Below are positions 1 through 7,122 of a stretch of DNA of 64,000 nt, piece by piece. Position numbers and translations under genes: made by a program. The stretch spans positions 1 to 64,000 of the forward strand of contig JACTMP010000013.1 of assembly GCA_014584575.1 (NCBI GenBank). The letters run 5' to 3'. This DNA comes from Chloroflexota bacterium (GTDB lineage: Bacteria > Chloroflexota > Anaerolineae > Promineifilales > Promineifilaceae). Under the pieces are notes generated by a model. The model was not told where the DNA came from and did not search any database. It worked only from the letters and a program-made list of their open reading frames with translations. Position 1 is the first letter of the stretch, and each line of letters starts with the position of its first letter.

Positions 1-438
1 TATTGGGGTTTGGGTCCTCGCATCTTGTGTCTATCCTCCAAGCCTGCCATTATCTCAAATTTTTATTCTCGGAACATATTTATGCAATCCTGTACTTAGG
101 CTGCTGCCTCTGTCGTCTCCTGATTATGTATTGCGTATTGCCTGCTGCCATACGAGATTTTTTGAAGTGGTTGGCGCTATTGTACACCATGATGCAACCT
201 GATGGGGTACATCAGAGCATTATACGCAAAGGGCAAAAGCAGGTTGCAGAAGACGGTAATCGGTAATCGGTTTTTGGATTGTGCGCCCGACCAGGGACAA
301 ATTGCCCAGGGAAGATGGTTAATCTATTGTATGAAAAGGGTTGATCTGGCGCATGGGCTATGGTATCCTGCCCCGTGACGCACTGCGTCAAAGAGGTAGC
401 ACCTGAAAAGGGTGGCCTCGTGGAGGCGATAGAAAAAT
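1..438. other. No recognisable gene; leader region of the GNAT gene
   Basis: An 87-codon open frame (3-266, TTG start) has no recognisable domain, no ribosome site and unusual composition (Cys, Leu and Tyr rich), so I do not call it a gene. It ends inside a short run of the heptamer GGTAATC at about 254-275, a repeat found all over this window. The stretch 300-438 is the upstream region of the acetyltransferase gene and contains two small hairpins, listed separately. Confidence 0.6.
376..427 (+). promoter_or_regulatory. Two small hairpins ahead of the GNAT gene
   Basis: TGACGCA (376-382) and TGCGTCA (384-390) form a perfect 7-bp inverted repeat with a 1-base centre, which fits a dimeric-regulator operator better than an RNA loop. 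GCCTC (415-419) and GAGGC (423-427) form a second stem whose 3' arm overlaps the GGAGG ribosome-binding sequence at 422-426, so folding could mask translation start at 439. I recognise no known riboswitch consensus. Confidence 0.35.
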
Positions 439-975
439 ATGATTATGGAATATAAGATGACGCAAATGGTAACAAAAACGGGAAAACGGATAACGGCACG
501 GCCGTTGTCCCCCTACGATGCCCCCTACCTGGTAGACATCTTCGAACATATGTCACCGGAGAGCCGCTATCGCCGCTTCCAACAGTCCTTAGAGAATCCC
601 AACCCGAAACAGGTGTGGGAAGAAGCGGAAAAGATTGCGCAAATGGAAGATGAGCAGCAAGGAGGGTTTATAGCCTTCTGGCAACGGCCGTTGCTGCCCG
701 ATGTGCCTGTCGGCGCCGCGCGTTATGTGCGCATAGATGATGAAACGGCCGAAATAGCGATGTCGGTACGCGATGATATGCACGGGCAAGGCATTGGCAC
801 CTGGCTGCTGCAAATGGCAATAGATGAAGCCGTGGTTAATGGTATTCGCAAACTGGTGGGCAACGCCCTAAATGACAATGACGCTATCTGGCGGGTGTTG
901 GACAAACTGGGCTACCCCTACCACCGCACACCCGACGGCCTCATCTCCGAAATTGAACTGGATATCACACCGTAA
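439..975 (+). CDS. GNAT-family N-acetyltransferase
   Basis: A 178-residue protein with the GNAT fold. The acetyl-CoA binding loop is seen as DDMHGQGIGTWLL (about residues 112-124, matching the Q/RxxGxG/A pattern), preceded by a beta strand (EIAMSVRDD) and followed by the helix and the closing strand/Leu-Gly-Tyr segment (LDKLGYPY). The N-terminal part (SPESRYRRFQ) resembles the single-domain acetyltransferases found as C-terminal domains of acyl-CoA synthetase/Pat proteins, but the substrate cannot be told from sequence. ATG 439 is preceded by GGAGG at 422-426. The gene is convergent with the M20 peptidase gene and separated from it by a hairpin-forming repeat. Confidence 0.85.
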   Translation: MIMEYKMTQMVTKTGKRITARPLSPYDAPYLVDIFEHMSPESRYRRFQQSLENPNPKQVWEEAEKIAQMEDEQQGGFIAFWQRPLLPDVPVGAARYVRIDDETAEIAMSVRDDMHGQGIGTWLLQMAIDEAVVNGIRKLVGNALNDNDAIWRVLDKLGYPYHRTPDGLISEIELDITP

Positions 976-1000
976 GGAAGGCGGAGTAAATAACCAACAG

Positions 1001-1052
1001 GAGATTGGAGACTAGAGATTGGTTCAATCCCTAATCTCCAATCTCCAATCTC
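1001..1052. repeat. Heptamer repeat hairpin (AGATTGG/CCAATCT type)
   Basis: GAGATTGGAGACTAGAGATT is followed after a short loop by CCTAATCTCCAATCTCC, so the transcript can fold into a long imperfect stem. It lies between two convergent genes and probably ends transcription from both sides, although it has no run of T. The same family recurs at 4042, 17961, 24121, 33020, 45120 and 58587. Confidence 0.75.
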
Positions 1053-1080
1053 AGTTCTGTAAGTTATTTGATTTTCGTTC

Positions 1081-2451
1081 CTAACCATACGCCTGCAAGA
1101 AGCGAATACTGGCCTCGATGCCGTGGAAGTAGTTGGGCAGATAAAAACGCTCGTTGGGAGCATGAATCTGGTCACTAACCAGGCCAAAACCGAGCAGCAC
1201 CGTTTCCAGGCCCAGTTGCGTTTGAAATTCGCCCACTACGGGGATGGAGCCGCCTTCACGCATGAAAATGGGGTCACGGCCGTAGGTTTCCCGGCAGGCC
1301 ACTCGTGCGGCGTCCATTGCCGGATGGTGCAGATCGCTGATGCTGGCGGGCGCGCCCCCTTGCCAATGTAGTTGATACGTCACCGTCGGCGGCACGATGT
1401 CTGCCAGGTATTTTTCCAGGAGGGCTAGAATCTCGTCCGGGGCCTGGTCGGGTACCAGGCGCATGGAGAATTTGACGTGGGCGTGGGCGGGCAACACCGT
1501 CTTGCCGCCTGGGCCGGTGTAACCGCCGATAATGCCGTTAACATCCAACGTGGGGCGTGCCCCCAACCGCTCGACCAATGTGTATTCTGGTTCACCCCAC
1601 GATTGTGGCGCGCCAGATTCTGCCAGCCACTCTGTTTCGTCAAAGGGGTATTGGGACAGCAGGCGGCGCTCTTCGTCGGTTAACGGCCGTACGCGATCAT
1701 AAAAACCTGGTATGAGGACACGGCCGTGTTCATCCTTCAATTTGGCAATCAGGTGGCCTACCACATTCAGCGGGTTGTCCACGCCGCCGCCAAAGGTGCC
1801 GGAGTGCAAGTCACGTTGCGGGCCATAGATGTCCAGCAGCACATAACACAAACCGCGCAAACCATACACAATAGTGGGTTGTATGGGGCTAATCATGGCG
1901 GTGTCTGATACCAGCGCCACATCCGCCGCCAAAAGCTCTTGGTGCTGTGGGATGAAGGCGGACAAACTCGGCCCACCCATCTCTTCTTCGCCTTCAATGA
2001 TAAATTTGACGTTGATGGGTAAACGACCGCCGGAAGAGTCACTTCGTAACAGCGCCTCTACCGCTTTAATATGTGCAAAAATTTGCCCCTTATCGTCCGA
2101 TGCGCCGCGAGCATACAGATAGTCATCGCGGATGGTGGGTTCAAAAGGGGGAGTGTGCCACAGGTCAAATGGTTCGGCAGGCTGCACATCGTAATGGCCG
2201 TAAATGAGTATCGTCGGTGCATCGGGCGCGTGCAACCAGTCGGCATAGACCAGGGGATGGCCGGCGGTGGGGATGACGCGGCTGTTTCGCAGGCCAACGG
2301 CCGTGAGCGACTCCGCCAACCAATGCGCCGCCCGCTGCACATCTGCCGCGTGTTCCGGTTGGGTGCTAACGCTGGGAATACGCAAAAATTCAATCAATTC
2401 GGCCAGGTGCCGGTCGCGGTTATTTTGAGCATAGCTAATGGGGTCAGACAT
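1081..2451 (-). CDS. M20-family metallopeptidase (dipeptidase)
   Basis: A 456-residue zinc peptidase of the ArgE/DapE/CPG2 family, M20F branch (carnosinase/CNDP-like dipeptidases). Visible are the first metal site ILIYGHYDVQPAEPFDLW (H86, D88), the bridging Asp in ARGASDDKGQ (D119/D120), the catalytic Glu pair in EGEEEMGGPS (E155-E157) and a further metal Asp in DTAMIS. The lid/dimerisation domain occupies roughly residues 190-370. There is no signal peptide, so it should act in the cytoplasm, probably hydrolysing dipeptides or similar amides. Length is typical. It is transcribed away from the Rpn-like gene, with facing -10 elements between the two. Confidence 0.93.
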   Translation of the reverse strand: MSDPISYAQNNRDRHLAELIEFLRIPSVSTQPEHAADVQRAAHWLAESLTAVGLRNSRVIPTAGHPLVYADWLHAPDAPTILIYGHYDVQPAEPFDLWHTPPFEPTIRDDYLYARGASDDKGQIFAHIKAVEALLRSDSSGGRLPINVKFIIEGEEEMGGPSLSAFIPQHQELLAADVALVSDTAMISPIQPTIVYGLRGLCYVLLDIYGPQRDLHSGTFGGGVDNPLNVVGHLIAKLKDEHGRVLIPGFYDRVRPLTDEERRLLSQYPFDETEWLAESGAPQSWGEPEYTLVERLGARPTLDVNGIIGGYTGPGGKTVLPAHAHVKFSMRLVPDQAPDEILALLEKYLADIVPPTVTYQLHWQGGAPASISDLHHPAMDAARVACRETYGRDPIFMREGGSIPVVGEFQTQLGLETVLLGFGLVSDQIHAPNERFYLPNYFHGIEASIRFLQAYG

Positions 2452-2487
2452 GACATTACTCCGTTCGGTTTTACCAGTTCAAATGGG

Positions 2488-2506
2488 TATAATCTGTCGG
2501 ATTATA
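2488..2506. promoter_or_regulatory. Facing, overlapping -10 elements between divergent genes
   Basis: TATAATC (2488-2494) and GATTATA (2500-2506) form an inverted repeat around five bases. Each arm reads TATAAT on its own strand, so the plus-strand copy could serve the Rpn-like gene (start 2537) and the minus-strand copy the M20 peptidase gene (start 2451). The two promoters would overlap and exclude each other. The -35 regions are weak on both sides. Confidence 0.4.
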
Positions 2507-2536
2507 CCGTGACCAAATCAAACTGGTAGTTTCCAA

Positions 2537-3445
2537 ATGGGCGAAAAAGACATCGGCGGCAAATATCTGATTGACCGTGACCCGGAGGGTTGGGTGCGCT
2601 GGCTTCTGCATGAACCAGATGTAACCGTTACACAGACACTCAGCGCCGAATTCCAATTTGTGGGCCGCCGCAGCGATTCATTGCTACAAGTCATGTTGAA
2701 TGGCGTGTTATTTCTGGTACTCATTGAACTGCAACTGCATTATGACCCCGCCATGCCGCTGCGCATGCTCATTTACTGCGCTCTGGCCCGGCAAAAATAT
2801 GGATTACCGGTGTTGCCTATCGTCATTTATCTGGTGGAACCATCGGCCGGCAGCTCCGTAGCGACCGATTACCACGCCGAATTTATGGGGCGAGTTACAC
2901 ATCAGGATTTCACGGCCGTGAAGATGTGGGAACTGGATGCACATGAAACGCTCAAACAATCGCCGCCAGCCGGTTTATTGCCCTATGTGCCATTGATGGC
3001 CGGCGCTGATATAGAGGTCGTCCGAGAATGCGCCCGACGCATTCGCAGCGAGCCTGACCATGAGGAGTTAGAGACAATCCTGGCGTTATTTGCTATGATA
3101 AAGCTGGATGTGGAACAGGTAGCCCAAATTGTGAGGTGGCATATGACAATACTGGAAAAATCCCCAATTTATCAGGAAATATTGCTCAAAGGTGTGCAGC
3201 AAGGGCTGGAGCAAGGACTTGAGCAAGGACTTGAGCAAGGGCTTGAACTTGGACGGGAGCAGGAATTACGGCAGAATATCGGCCGTATCCTGACACAGCG
3301 TTTTGGCCAACGTGAGAGCAACTCTGTGATCATGCGGTTGGAGTTTCTATCATTATCAACACTAGAATCGCTTTTTGATGAGGCATTAACGGCCTCGGAT
3401 ATGGCTGACTTTCTGGCGGCATTGGCAGCAGTCGAAGCAGAATGA
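2537..3445 (+). CDS. Rpn-like PD-(D/E)XK nuclease/transposase-family protein
   Basis: A 302-residue protein of the Rpn/YhgA-like (PDDEXK transposase-like) family. The nuclease core is suggested by D47 (GRRSDSLLQV) and the ExQ motif in VLIELQLHYD (E64, Q66), followed by the usual helix with Arg/Tyr (RMLIYCALARQKYGLP). The C-terminal third is helical and holds a direct repeat: residues 221-240 are built on GLEQ units encoded by near-identical 12-bp copies at about 3201-3248. The repeat can gain or lose units without breaking the frame. Relatives promote RecA-independent recombination in E. coli; the role here is unknown. ATG 2537 has no clear ribosome site. Confidence 0.75.
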   Translation: MGEKDIGGKYLIDRDPEGWVRWLLHEPDVTVTQTLSAEFQFVGRRSDSLLQVMLNGVLFLVLIELQLHYDPAMPLRMLIYCALARQKYGLPVLPIVIYLVEPSAGSSVATDYHAEFMGRVTHQDFTAVKMWELDAHETLKQSPPAGLLPYVPLMAGADIEVVRECARRIRSEPDHEELETILALFAMIKLDVEQVAQIVRWHMTILEKSPIYQEILLKGVQQGLEQGLEQGLEQGLELGREQELRQNIGRILTQRFGQRESNSVIMRLEFLSLSTLESLFDEALTASDMADFLAALAAVEAE

Positions 3446-3510
3446 TGTTGTCACGGCCATGACCTGACCCCGCCTGATCTACAAACAGCCATCCCCAACC
3501 ATTTACTACA

Positions 3511-4056
3511 ATGAGTATGACGACGATTGACGACGAGTTAAACATTGCTGCCCTGGTGGAGAGTGTGCTGTTTGTTTCCAGCGGGCCGGTGCCGGTGGCG
3601 CGGCTGGCGAAGGCGTTGGAAGTGACGACGGCCGTGATCACCCAGGCGCTGCACACGCTCACGGCTGATTACCAGACACGCGGCCTGCGGCTGCAATGGA
3701 GCGGCGACGCGGTGCAGTTGACCACCGCCCCCGCCACAAGTAGCACCATTGAACGCTTTTTAGGAATGGAACTGACCACCCGGCTCAGCCAGGCAGCGAT
3801 GGAGACGTTAGCCATTATCGCCTATATGCAGCCCGTCACTCGACCGCACATTGACCAGATTCGCGGCGTCAATTCCGATGGCGCGCTGCGCAGCCTGCTG
3901 AGCAAGGGGCTGATTGAGGAGATTGGCCGCCAGGAAACGCCAGGCCGCCCCATCCTGTATGGCACAACGCCGGAATTTTTACAGCATTTTGGGCTGACGA
4001 TGCTTGAGGAACTGCCGGAGTTGGTGGAAGAGAAAGAGGAGGAGATTAGAGATTAG
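3511..4056 (+). CDS. scpB: Segregation and condensation protein B
   Basis: A 181-residue ScpB, the winged-helix partner of ScpA and SMC in the bacterial condensin complex. The first winged helix spans about residues 10-85 (VESVLFVSSGPVPVARLAKA). The second spans about 90-165 with the family signature SQAAMETLAIIAYMQPVTRP and the GRPILYGTTPEFLQHFGL segment. No scpA lies within this window. The acidic C-terminal tail (VEEKEEEIRD) and the stop codon are encoded by the beginning of an AGATTAG heptamer repeat, so the tail may be a by-product of repeat expansion. The gene is followed on the same strand by rluB, an arrangement seen in many bacteria. Confidence 0.95.
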   Translation: MSMTTIDDELNIAALVESVLFVSSGPVPVARLAKALEVTTAVITQALHTLTADYQTRGLRLQWSGDAVQLTTAPATSSTIERFLGMELTTRLSQAAMETLAIIAYMQPVTRPHIDQIRGVNSDGALRSLLSKGLIEEIGRQETPGRPILYGTTPEFLQHFGLTMLEELPELVEEKEEEIRD

Positions 4057-4105
4057 AGATTGGAGATTGAGGCCCTTCAATCCCTAATCTCTAATCTCCA
4101 ATCTC
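4042..4105. repeat. Heptamer hairpin bridging scpB stop and rluB start
   Basis: Tandem AGATTAG/AGATTGG units run from the last codons of scpB, followed by the complementary CTAATCT/CCAATCT units that end directly at the rluB ATG (4107). The whole scpB-rluB spacer is therefore one hairpin. It leaves no room for a Shine-Dalgarno site before 4107; the alternative rluB start at 4119 would use the ATATGGAAG sequence. Confidence 0.75.
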
Positions 4106-4106
4106 A

Positions 4107-4973
4107 ATGACTTTGCATATGGAAGAACGCTTACAGAAGATCATGTCACATGCCGGGGTTGCCTCGCGGCGGGAGTGTGAGAAGTTGATTGAGGAGGGGC
4201 GGGTGAAGGTCAACGGCCGTCCCGCCCAACTGGGCATGAAAGTTGATCCGGCAGTGGACCGCATTGAGGTCAACGGCCGTGTCATTGACGCCCGGCAGGT
4301 AGATTTTATCTACATCGCCCTGAACAAACCCAAGGGGGTGCTCTCGTCGCTGGATGATGAACTGGAAGAGGGGCGCAAAACAGTGCGCGACCTCATCCCC
4401 CTGCCCGGCCATCTCTACCCGGTGGGGCGGCTGGATAAACAGAGCGAGGGGCTGATGTTGATGACCAATGATGGCGACATGGCCCACAAACTGACCCATC
4501 CCCGTTACGGCCACAAAAAAACATACCGCGTGACGGTGGAAGGGCGCATCCCGACGGAGGTGTTGGACACCTGGCGGCAGGGCATTTACCTGGATGACCG
4601 CAAAACTGCACCGGTGGAAATCAAGGTTTTGCGGCAAGAAATGACCTTTACCTTGCTGGAACTGGTGATGCGCGAAGGGCGCAAACGACAAATCCGGCGC
4701 ATTGCCAATACGTTGGGTTACCCGGTGCGCCATCTGGTGCGCATCAAAATCGGCCCCATTGACCTGGGGACTCTCAAATCCGGCGAGTGGCGAAATTTAC
4801 GGCCGCAAGAAATTCATGCGCTAAAACGAGAAATTGCCAGCTATAAGCCAGGAAGAGCCATGCGCAAACCAAAGGCGCCAACCGACCAGCCTGGAAATAG
4901 AAAAGCAGGCGGCTATCCCCCTAAAAAACGGGACAGCGGGCCAAAAGCGGCAAAAAAGAAAGGAATAAAGTGA
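4107..4973 (+). CDS. rluB: Ribosomal large subunit pseudouridine synthase RluB-type
   Basis: A 288-residue pseudouridine synthase of the RsuA/RluB family. An N-terminal S4 RNA-binding domain (residues 5-60, with SHAGVASRRECEKLIEEGRV) precedes the catalytic domain with the family motif YPVGRLDKQSEGL, where D110 is the nucleophile. The REGRKRQIRR motif (about residue 190) is also typical. RluB modifies U2605 of 23S rRNA in E. coli; the exact target here is inferred. A basic, Lys/Pro-rich tail of about 40 residues extends past the usual end. Met-5 (4119) is an alternative start. cmk follows after eight bases, so the two are probably cotranscribed. Confidence 0.93.
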   Translation: MTLHMEERLQKIMSHAGVASRRECEKLIEEGRVKVNGRPAQLGMKVDPAVDRIEVNGRVIDARQVDFIYIALNKPKGVLSSLDDELEEGRKTVRDLIPLPGHLYPVGRLDKQSEGLMLMTNDGDMAHKLTHPRYGHKKTYRVTVEGRIPTEVLDTWRQGIYLDDRKTAPVEIKVLRQEMTFTLLELVMREGRKRQIRRIANTLGYPVRHLVRIKIGPIDLGTLKSGEWRNLRPQEIHALKREIASYKPGRAMRKPKAPTDQPGNRKAGGYPPKKRDSGPKAAKKKGIK

Positions 4974-4981
4974 GTGAGTGA

Positions 4982-5671
4982 GTGGGCGCGATTGACGTCA
5001 TTGCCATAGACGGCCCGGCGGCTTCAGGCAAATCTACCGTCAGCCAACAGGTGGCGAAAGAATTGGGCTTTTTATTTTTGGACACAGGCTGCATGTACCG
5101 GGCGGTGACATTGGCGATGTTGCAGCGGGGGCTGGATGTGATGGATGAAACGGCCGTGACCCATCTGGCCGAACAAATTGTCATTGAGGTGCTGCCGGAG
5201 AGGGGCGAAGCCGACGGCCGTCACTATACCGTCTTGCTGGATGGACAGGACGCCACCTGGGACATTCGCACCCCGGCCGTAGACGCCAATGTGTCGCAGG
5301 TATCCAGCTATCTGGGGGTACGCCAGGAGATGGTACGGCGGCAGCGCGAATTTGGCCAACGGGGGCAGGTGGTGATGGTGGGGCGCGATATTGGCACGGT
5401 GGTGATGCCAGAGGCGCCGCTCAAGCTGTATATCACCGCCACCGCCGCCGAACGCGCCCATCGCCGCTGGTTAGACCGCCAGGCGCAGGGGCACGTCGCA
5501 GATTACAACGCCATTCTGGCCGATGTAGAACGCCGCGACCAGATTGACGGCAGCCGTGAACATTCCCCCATGCGCCCGGCAACCGACGCGGTGCTCATGG
5601 ACACCACCGACCGGCCAGTTGAGGAGATTGTGGCGGAGATTGTGGCGATGGTAAGAAACGGTAATCGGTGA
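4982..5671 (+). CDS. cmk: Cytidylate kinase
   Basis: A 229-residue (d)CMP kinase that phosphorylates CMP and dCMP with ATP. The P-loop IDGPAASGKSTV is at residues 9-20 (K17), DTGCMYRAV begins the NMP-binding region, MVGRDIGTVVMP is the conserved Arg-Asp motif, and RRDQIDGSREHSPM matches the lid. The start is GTG 4982, eight bases after the rluB stop, with AAGGA at about 4960-4964. A GTGAGTGAGTGAGTG stretch offers two other GTG codons, but neither is in frame. The last four residues (NGNR) and the stop are encoded by the first unit of a heptamer repeat. Confidence 0.95.
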   Translation: MGAIDVIAIDGPAASGKSTVSQQVAKELGFLFLDTGCMYRAVTLAMLQRGLDVMDETAVTHLAEQIVIEVLPERGEADGRHYTVLLDGQDATWDIRTPAVDANVSQVSSYLGVRQEMVRRQREFGQRGQVVMVGRDIGTVVMPEAPLKLYITATAAERAHRRWLDRQAQGHVADYNAILADVERRDQIDGSREHSPMRPATDAVLMDTTDRPVEEIVAEIVAMVRNGNR

Positions 5672-5729
5672 TCGGTGGACGGTAAGTCGGAAACCCGGCA
5701 TCGGGCTTCGGGCATCGGACTTCGGGATT
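5660..5729. repeat. Ten consecutive heptamers (GGTAATC/CGGGCTT type)
   Basis: The DNA divides cleanly into ten 7-base units: GGTAATC, GGTGATC, GGTGGAC, GGTAAGT, CGGAAAC, CCGGCAT, CGGGCTT, CGGGCAT, CGGACTT, CGGGATT. Units share their first two or three bases and drift in the rest. The array starts inside the cmk stop region and ends 13 bases before the DUF512 start codon. Confidence 0.85.
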
Positions 5730-5742
5730 CCCCTCACAAAAC

Positions 5743-7107
5743 ATGGCATTATTTCAAGAACTAGACCTCGCCACCTTTCGCGGTGGGCAGATAACGGGCA
5801 TTGAGCCGGGCAGTGTGGCTGCGGCCATTGGACTGCACGCCGGGGATGAACTGCTGGCGGTGAATGATCAACCCGTGCAAGACATCATTGACGTGCAATT
5901 TTATGCCGCCGACGAGGAATTGGCGCTTACCATTCGCCGCGAAGGGGAGATCTTGCATTTTACGGCTGAACGGGAGTACCACCAGGCATTAGGGCTAGAA
6001 TTCAGCCATCCCACGTTCGATACCGACATTCGCCGCTGCAATAATTTGTGCGAGTTCTGTTTTGTGCTGCAAATGGCGCCCAAATTCCGGCGCACCCTGT
6101 ACATCAAGGATGACGATTACCGCTACTCCTTCCTCTTTGGGCATTATGTGACCCTGACTAATTTAAGCGAGCATGACTGGCAGCGCATCCGGCAGATGCG
6201 CCTGTCGCCGCTGTATGTCTCGGTGCATGTCACTGACCTGGAAGAACGGCGGCGCTATTTGCGCAACCATGCCGCACCGGACATCATGTCCCAACTGCGC
6301 CAGCTTGCCACATGGGGTATTGAGGTGCATACGCAGTTGGTGATTACGCCAGGGGTGAACGACGGCCGTACCCTGACCAAATCCATCCACGACCTGGCCT
6401 CGCTCTACCCCACCGTGCAATCCATCAGCGTGGTGCCGGTGGGGCTGACCCGGCAGCACAAATATGGAATGCGCCCCCATACAAAAGAGGAAGCTACCGC
6501 AACGTTGTCTTATGTGGAATCTTTGCAAGCTGATTTTCTGGCCCGGTTTGGCATCCGTTTTGTGTACCCAACTGACGAGTGGTATCTGGTGACAGGCCGA
6601 GAAGTACCGCCGCTGGTGGCTTATGACGGCTACGAACTGCATGAAAACGGCCTGGGCATGGTGCGCCACTTTCTGGATGACTGGACGGCCGTGCAACAGG
6701 AAATTGGCAATTATCAATTGTCAATTGACAATTTTCAATTGATAACGCTGGTGACGGGTACCTTGTTTGCCGAAACGCTACGGCAGACGGCCGTAACCTT
6801 TGCCCAACTCACCGGCGTTTCCGTATCTGTGCTGCCGGTGGTGAATGAACGGCTGGGGGCCACCATCACCGTTGCCGGGCTGCTAATGGCAGAGGATGTA
6901 CTCAAGCAATTGGAAACGGCGGGTTATGGCGATCTGGTGGTGCTGCCGCGGGTGATGTTTGACCACCCCGACCGGATTTCGCTGGATGACCTGTCGCCAC
7001 AAGACGTAGCCAACCGGCTGCAAAGGCCGGTGGCGCTGGCAGATACGCTGGGGGACGTGTGGGATGCGCTAATTGGGGAATCGGCGGTACTGTTTTGGCC
7101 TGTGTGA
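5743..7107 (+). CDS. PDZ-radical SAM protein of the DUF512/TIGR03279 family
   Basis: A 454-residue protein with an N-terminal PDZ-like domain (residues 15-75, ITGIEPGSVAAAIGLHAGDE), then a cluster-binding motif RRCNNLCEFCF in which C99, C103 and C106 make the CxxxCxxC of radical-SAM enzymes, and a C-terminal DUF512 domain. The family is widespread in cyanobacteria, Firmicutes and Chloroflexi. Its reaction is not known to me. Residues about 321-334 (IGNYQLSIDNFQLI) are encoded by five heptamers ending in CAATT (6706-6740), an intergenic-type repeat lodged inside the gene without breaking the frame. It sits at the border between the radical-SAM and DUF512 parts. The start has no clear ribosome site. 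Confidence 0.88.
   Translation: MALFQELDLATFRGGQITGIEPGSVAAAIGLHAGDELLAVNDQPVQDIIDVQFYAADEELALTIRREGEILHFTAEREYHQALGLEFSHPTFDTDIRRCNNLCEFCFVLQMAPKFRRTLYIKDDDYRYSFLFGHYVTLTNLSEHDWQRIRQMRLSPLYVSVHVTDLEERRRYLRNHAAPDIMSQLRQLATWGIEVHTQLVITPGVNDGRTLTKSIHDLASLYPTVQSISVVPVGLTRQHKYGMRPHTKEEATATLSYVESLQADFLARFGIRFVYPTDEWYLVTGREVPPLVAYDGYELHENGLGMVRHFLDDWTAVQQEIGNYQLSIDNFQLITLVTGTLFAETLRQTAVTFAQLTGVSVSVLPVVNERLGATITVAGLLMAEDVLKQLETAGYGDLVVLPRVMFDHPDRISLDDLSPQDVANRLQRPVALADTLGDVWDALIGESAVLFWPV
6706..6740. repeat. Heptamer repeat inserted within a coding sequence
   Basis: Five units, GGCAATT, ATCAATT, GTCAATT, GACAATT and TTCAATT, lie inside the DUF512 gene. The same kind of word (CAATTGCCAATT) occurs in the non-coding stretch at 24642-24691. 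The array also contains nested palindromes around CAATTG. Confidence 0.85.
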
Positions 7108-7122
7108 ATGAGTGTAATCCAC

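Noticed and set aside
3..266. Open frame of 87 codons at the window start
   Set aside because: No domain, no ribosome site, TTG start, odd amino-acid composition, and it ends in a repeat word; I treat it as chance.
376..438. Leader considered as a known riboswitch
   Set aside because: Hairpins are present, but I could match no conserved core of cobalamin, SAM, TPP, FMN, fluoride, c-di-GMP or guanidine classes.
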